This document shows positions 39,031-43,275 of a stretch of DNA of 43,275 nucleotides, piece by piece; the stretch's first letter is position 1; each line of letters begins with the position of its first letter. The stretch is from Aphanomyces cochlioides (lineage: Eukaryota > Oomycota > Saprolegniomycetes > Saprolegniales > Verrucalvaceae). Made by a program: the position numbers and the translations under genes. The stretch is taken from the NCBI GenBank assembly GCA_019828595.1, contig JAHQRK010000069.1, positions 1 through 43,275 on the forward strand, in the 5' to 3' direction. The notes under the pieces are model-generated. The model worked only from the letters and a program-made list of their open reading frames with translations. It was not told the DNA's origin and searched no databases.

Positions 39031-39584
39031 GTGGCATCGAGATGCATTTTGTGGGGTATGATTGGGACTATCGCGTGTTGATTTCGGACCAAGTTGATGC
39101 TTGGTCGTCCACCACACGAGCATGACACCTTTCAAACATGCCAGACGTGGCGAGTGGGTATCTCGATGGGGTCGAGATGTGCATGTGGCACGTGGGTACC
39201 AAAGTGGAGAAAAAGTGGCATCGAGATGCATTTTGTGGGGTATGATTGGGACTATCGCGTGTTGATTTCGGACCAAGTTGATGCTTGGTCGTCCACCACA
39301 CGAGCATGACACCTTTCAAACATGCCAGACGTGGCGAGTGGGTATCTCGATGGGGTCGAGATGTGCATGTGGCACGTGGGTACCAAAAGTGGAGAAAAAG
39401 TGGCATCGAGATGCATTTTGTGGGGTATGATTGGGACTATCGCGTGTTGATTTCGGACCAAGTTGATGCTTGGTCGTCCACCACACGAGCATGACACCTT
39501 TCAAACATGCCAGACGTGGCGAGTGGGTATCTCGATGGGGTCGAGATGTGCATGTGGCACGTGGGTACCAAAAGTGGAGAAAAA
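39031..39584 (+). repeat. One A-deletion monomer and two consensus monomers
   Basis: The monomer at 39031 has CCAAAGTGG in place of CCAAAAGTGG (184 bp). The next two, at 39215 and 39400, read as consensus and lead into the truncated monomer. Confidence 0.85.
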
Positions 39585-39675
39585 GTGGCATCGAGATGCA
39601 TTTTGTGGGGTATGATTGGGACTATCGCGTGTTGATTTCGGACCAAGTTGATGCTTGGTCGTCCAGGGAGAAAAA
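39585..39675 (+). repeat. 91-bp truncated monomer
   Basis: The monomer keeps consensus positions 1-81 and then jumps at GTCCA to GGGAGAAAAA, the end of the A-rich linker, with one extra or changed G at the junction. About 95 bp are lost, including dyad 2, both ACGT boxes and the KpnI site. It is the only half-length unit in the window and breaks the 185-bp phase once inside the core. Confidence 0.9.
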
Positions 39676-41525
39676 GTGGCATCGAGATGCATTTTGTGGG
39701 GTATGATTGGGACTATCGCGTGTTGATTTCGGACCAAGTTGATGCTTGGTCGTCCACCACACGAGCATGACACCTTTCAAACATGCCAGACGTGGCGAGT
39801 GGGTATCTCGATGGGGTCGAGATGTGCATGTGGCACGTGGGTACCAAAAGTGGAGAAAAAGTGGCATCGAGATGCATTTTGTGGGGTATGATTGGGACTA
39901 TCGCGTGTTGATTTCGGACCAAGTTGATGCTTGGTCGTCCACCACACGAGCATGACACCTTTCAAACATGCCAGACGTGGCGAGTGGGTATCTCGATGGG
40001 GTCGAGATGTGCATGTGGCACGTGGGTACCAAAAGTGGAGAAAAAGTGGCATCGAGATGCATTTTGTGGGGTATGATTGGGACTATCGCGTGTTGATTTC
40101 GGACCAAGTTGATGCTTGGTCGTCCACCACACGAGCATGACACCTTTCAAACATGCCAGACGTGGCGAGTGGGTATCTCGATGGGGTCGAGATGTGCATG
40201 TGGCACGTGGGTACCAAAAGTGGAGAAAAAGTGGCATCGAGATGCATTTTGTGGGGTATGATTGGGACTATCGCGTGTTGATTTCGGACCAAGTTGATGC
40301 TTGGTCGTCCACCACACGAGCATGACACCTTTCAAACATGCCAGACGTGGCGAGTGGGTATCTCGATGGGGTCGAGATGTGCATGTGGCACGTGGGTACC
40401 AAAAGTGGAGAAAAAGTGGCATCGAGATGCATTTTGTGGGGTATGATTGGGACTATCGCGTGTTGATTTCGGACCAAGTTGATGCTTGGTCGTCCACCAC
40501 ACGAGCATGACACCTTTCAAACATGCCAGACGTGGCGAGTGGGTATCTCGATGGGGTCGAGATGTGCATGTGGCACGTGGGTACCAAAAGTGGAGAAAAA
40601 GTGGCATCGAGATGCATTTTGTGGGGTATGATTGGGACTATCGCGTGTTGATTTCGGACCAAGTTGATGCTTGGTCGTCCACCACACGAGCATGACACCT
40701 TTCAAACATGCCAGACGTGGCGAGTGGGTATCTCGATGGGGTCGAGATGTGCATGTGGCACGTGGGTACCAAAAGTGGAGAAAAAGTGGCATCGAGATGC
40801 ATTTTGTGGGGTATGATTGGGACTATCGCGTGTTGATTTCGGACCAAGTTGATGCTTGGTCGTCCACCACACGAGCATGACACCTTTCAAACATGCCAGA
40901 CGTGGCGAGTGGGTATCTCGATGGGGTCGAGATGTGCATGTGGCACGTGGGTACCAAAAGTGGAGAAAAAGTGGCATCGAGATGCATTTTGTGGGGTATG
41001 ATTGGGACTATCGCGTGTTGATTTCGGACCAAGTTGATGCTTGGTCGTCCACCACACGAGCATGACACCTTTCAAACATGCCAGACGTGGCGAGTGGGTA
41101 TCTCGATGGGGTCGAGATGTGCATGTGGCACGTGGGTACCAAAAGTGGAGAAAAAGTGGCATCGAGATGCATTTTGTGGGGTATGATTGGGACTATCGCG
41201 TGTTGATTTCGGACCAAGTTGATGCTTGGTCGTCCACCACACGAGCATGACACCTTTCAAACATGCCAGACGTGGCGAGTGGGTATCTCGATGGGGTCGA
41301 GATGTGCATGTGGCACGTGGGTACCAAAAGTGGAGAAAAAGTGGCATCGAGATGCATTTTGTGGGGTATGATTGGGACTATCGCGTGTTGATTTCGGACC
41401 AAGTTGATGCTTGGTCGTCCACCACACGAGCATGACACCTTTCAAACATGCCAGACGTGGCGAGTGGGTATCTCGATGGGGTCGAGATGTGCATGTGGCA
41501 CGTGGGTACCAAAAGTGGAGAAAAA
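39676..41525 (+). repeat. Homogeneous block E: 10 identical monomers
   Basis: Ten consensus monomers follow at exact 185-bp spacing between the truncated monomer and the right variable edge. Confidence 0.88.
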
Positions 41526-41986
41526 GTGGCATCGAGATGCATTTTGTGGGTATGATTGGGACTATCGCGTGTTGATTTCGGACCAAGTTGATGCTTGGTC
41601 GTCCACCACACGAGCATGACACCTTTCAAACATGCCAGACGTGGCGAGTGGGTATCTCGATGGGGTCGAGATGTGCATGTGGCACGTGGGTACCAAAAGT
41701 GGAGAAAAAGTGGCATCGAGATGCATTTTGTGGGGTATGATTGGGACTATCGCGTGTTGATTTCGGACCAAGTTGATGCTTGGTCGTCCACCACACGAGC
41801 ATGACACCTTTCAAACATGCCAGACGTGGCGAGTGGGTATCTCGATGGGGTCGAGATGTGCATGTGGCACGTGGGTACCAAAAGTGGAGAAAAAGTGGCA
41901 TCGAGATGCATTTTGTGGGGTATGATTGGGACTATCGCGTGTTGATTTCGGACCAAGTTGATGCTTGGTCGTCCACCACACGAGCA

Positions 41987-42072
41987 TGACACCTTTCAAA
42001 CATGCCAGACGTGGCGAGTGGGTATCTCGTGACACCTTTCAAACATGCCAGACGTGGCGAGTGGGTATCTCG
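41987..42072 (+). repeat. 43-bp internal tandem duplication
   Basis: A 43-bp segment beginning TGACACCTTT and ending GGTATCTCG occurs at 41987-42029 and again at 42030-42072 with no spacer and no difference. It makes the monomer at 41895 228 bp long and duplicates the GACGTGGC box and the start of dyad 2. No obvious homology flanks the junction. Confidence 0.9.
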
Positions 42073-43054
42073 ATGGGGTCGAGATGTGCATGTGGCACGT
42101 GGGTACCAAAAGTGGAGAAAAAGTGGCATCGAGATGCATTTTGTGGGGTATGATTGGGACTATCGCGTGTTGATTTCGGACCAAGTTGATGCTTGGTCGT
42201 CCACCACACGAGCATGACACCTTTCAAACATGCCAGACGTGGCGAGTGGGGTATCTCGATGGGGTCGAGATGTGCATGTGGCACGTGGGTACCAAAAGTG
42301 GAGAAAAAGTGGCATCGAGATGCATTTTGTGGGGTATGATTGGGACTATCGCGTGTTGATTTCGGACCAAGTTGATGCTTGGTCGTCCACCACACGAGCA
42401 TGACACCTTTCAAACATGCCAGACGTGGCGAGTGGGTATCTCGATGGGGTCGAGATGTGCATGTGGCACGTGGGTACCAAAGTGGAGAGTTGTAAAAAGT
42501 GGCATCGAGATGCATTTTGTGGGGTATGATTGGGACTATCGCGTGTTGATTTCGGACCAAGTTGATGCTTGGTCGTCCACCACACGAGCATGACACCTTT
42601 CAAACATGCCAGACGTGGCGAGTGGGTATCTCGATGGGGTCGAGATGTGCATGTGGCACGTGGGTACCAAAAAGTGGAGAAAAAGTGGCATCGAGATGCA
42701 TTTTGTGGGGTATGATTGGGACTATCGCGTGTTGATTTCGGACCAAGTTGATGCTTGGTCGTCCACCACACGAGCATGACACCTTTCAAACATGCCAGAC
42801 GTGGCGAGTGGGTATCTCGATGGGGTCGAGATGTGCATGTGGCACGTGGGTACCAAAAGTGGAGAAAAAGTGGCATCGAGATGCATTTTGTGGGGTATGA
42901 TTGGGACTATCGCGTGTTGATTTCGGACCAAGTTGATGCTTGGTCGTCCACCACACGAGCATGACACCTTTCAAACATGCCAGACGTGGCGAGTGGGTAT
43001 CTCGATGGGGTCAAGATGTGCATGTGGCACGTGGGTACCAAAAGTGGAGAAAAA

Positions 43055-43244
43055 GTGGCATCGAGATGCATTTTGTGGGGCACGATTGGGGACGATCGCG
43101 TGTTGACTTCGTAGTCGAAATTGATGCTCGGTCGTTGACTGATACGAGCACTTACACCTTTCAAACATGCCAGACGTGGCGAGTGGGTATCTCGATGGGG
43201 TCGAGATGTGCATGTGGCACGTGGGTACCAAAAGTGGAGAAAAA
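43055..43244 (+). repeat. Diverged mosaic monomer, 190 bp
   Basis: The first 26 bases and everything from ACACCTTTCAAAC onward match consensus. The roughly 75 bp between (about 43081-43154) are heavily substituted: CACGATTGGGGACGATCGCG, then TTGACTTCGTAGTCGAAATT, then GCTCGGTCGTTGACTGATAC. Dyad 1 is destroyed, although a different small dyad TTCG/CGAA (43108-43119) lies close by. A sharp patch of divergence between perfect flanks looks like a conversion tract from another monomer subfamily, or an old monomer partly overwritten from both sides. Confidence 0.85.
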
Positions 43245-43275
43245 GTGGCATCGAGATGCATTTTGTGGGGTATGA

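Larger units (their letters stand above)
1..43275 (+). repeat. 185-bp tandem satellite array, about 234 monomers
   Basis: The same 185-bp unit repeats head to tail across the whole window, always in the same orientation and with no interrupting sequence. Monomer starts read at 11, 194, 380, 565 and so on, and settle into an exact 185-bp step over long stretches. About 198 of 234 monomers read as exactly the consensus. The window begins and ends inside a monomer, so neither array boundary is present. Monomer size, copy number and lack of genes fit eukaryotic satellite DNA, and 185 bp is close to one nucleosome repeat. Centromeric, pericentromeric or subtelomeric location is inference. I do not recognise the family. 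Copy number could be altered by assembly collapse or expansion. Confidence 0.98.
41526..43275 (+). repeat. Right variable edge (9 monomers plus a 31-bp partial)
   Basis: Seven of nine monomers are altered: a lost G (41526), a 43-bp duplication (41895), an extra G (42123), an insertion making GGAGAGTTGTAAAAAG (42309), an extra A (42499), G to A in GGTCAAG (42870) and a mosaic monomer (43055). Those at 41710 and 42685 are canonical. Lengths run 184, 185, 228, 186, 190, 186, 185, 185 and 190. The rise in variation mirrors the left edge. The last 31 bp match positions 1-31 of the consensus, so the array continues past the window. Confidence 0.9.

Noticed and set aside
1..43275. CRISPR array
   Set aside because: Repeats are contiguous 185-bp units with no unique spacers, and no cas genes are present.
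1..43275. Ribosomal intergenic-spacer subrepeats
   Set aside because: Spacer subrepeats can be of similar size, but no rRNA gene appears in 43 kb and some 234 copies is far more than a usual spacer block. It cannot be fully excluded without flanking sequence.
1..43275. Higher-order repeat structure
   Set aside because: Core monomers are identical, so no multi-monomer period can be defined. The intervals between variant monomers (25, 49, 41 and 61 units) show no regular period.
1..43275. Transposon or retroelement insertion, tRNA or other RNA genes, telomere repeats
   Set aside because: No stretch departs from the monomer long enough to hold one. The longest divergent patch is about 75 bp (43081-43154) and aligns to the monomer.

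Overview
The window is one thing from end to end: a tandem satellite array. A 185-bp monomer repeats head to tail in a single orientation about 234 times. A 10-bp piece of a monomer sits at the left edge (1-10) and a 31-bp piece at the right edge (43245-43275). I found no unique sequence, gene, RNA gene or mobile element. I count monomers from the GTGGCATCGA that follows the A5 run, so monomer 1 starts at 11 and the last complete one starts at 43055. The consensus (for example 6659-6843) is 51% GC (60 G, 35 C, 44 A, 46 T on the + strand).

A satellite of this size and purity points to a eukaryotic heterochromatic locus such as a centromere, pericentromere, subtelomere or knob. The 185-bp length is close to one nucleosome repeat. 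It falls in the size class common for plant centromeric satellites but also found in animals. I do not recognise the family and cannot name the species.

Layout: (1) 1-2789, left edge, 14 of 15 monomers carry changes. (2) 2790-6658, transition zone, 8 of 21 monomers changed, nearly all by single-base indels in homopolymers. (3) 6659-41525, homogenised core of 189 monomers, of which only seven differ from consensus. It contains runs of 24, 46, 40, 60 and 10 consecutive monomers that read as identical. The seven exceptions are a three-monomer island (11099-11652), three single-base deletions (monomers at 20163, 27747, 39031) and one 91-bp truncated monomer (39585-39675). (4) 41526-43275, right edge, 7 of 9 monomers changed, including a 43-bp internal duplication and a strongly diverged mosaic monomer.

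Each monomer contains two perfect 7-bp dyads with short loops, a smaller 5-bp dyad, two ACGT-core boxes (GACGTGGC and CACGTG), a CAAAA motif, and an A-rich linker where several rearrangement breakpoints fall. No genes act together here. If the array has a function it is likely chromosomal (chromatin packaging, kinetochore or heterochromatin), which the sequence alone cannot show. Copy counts and long identical runs also depend on the assembly being correct.
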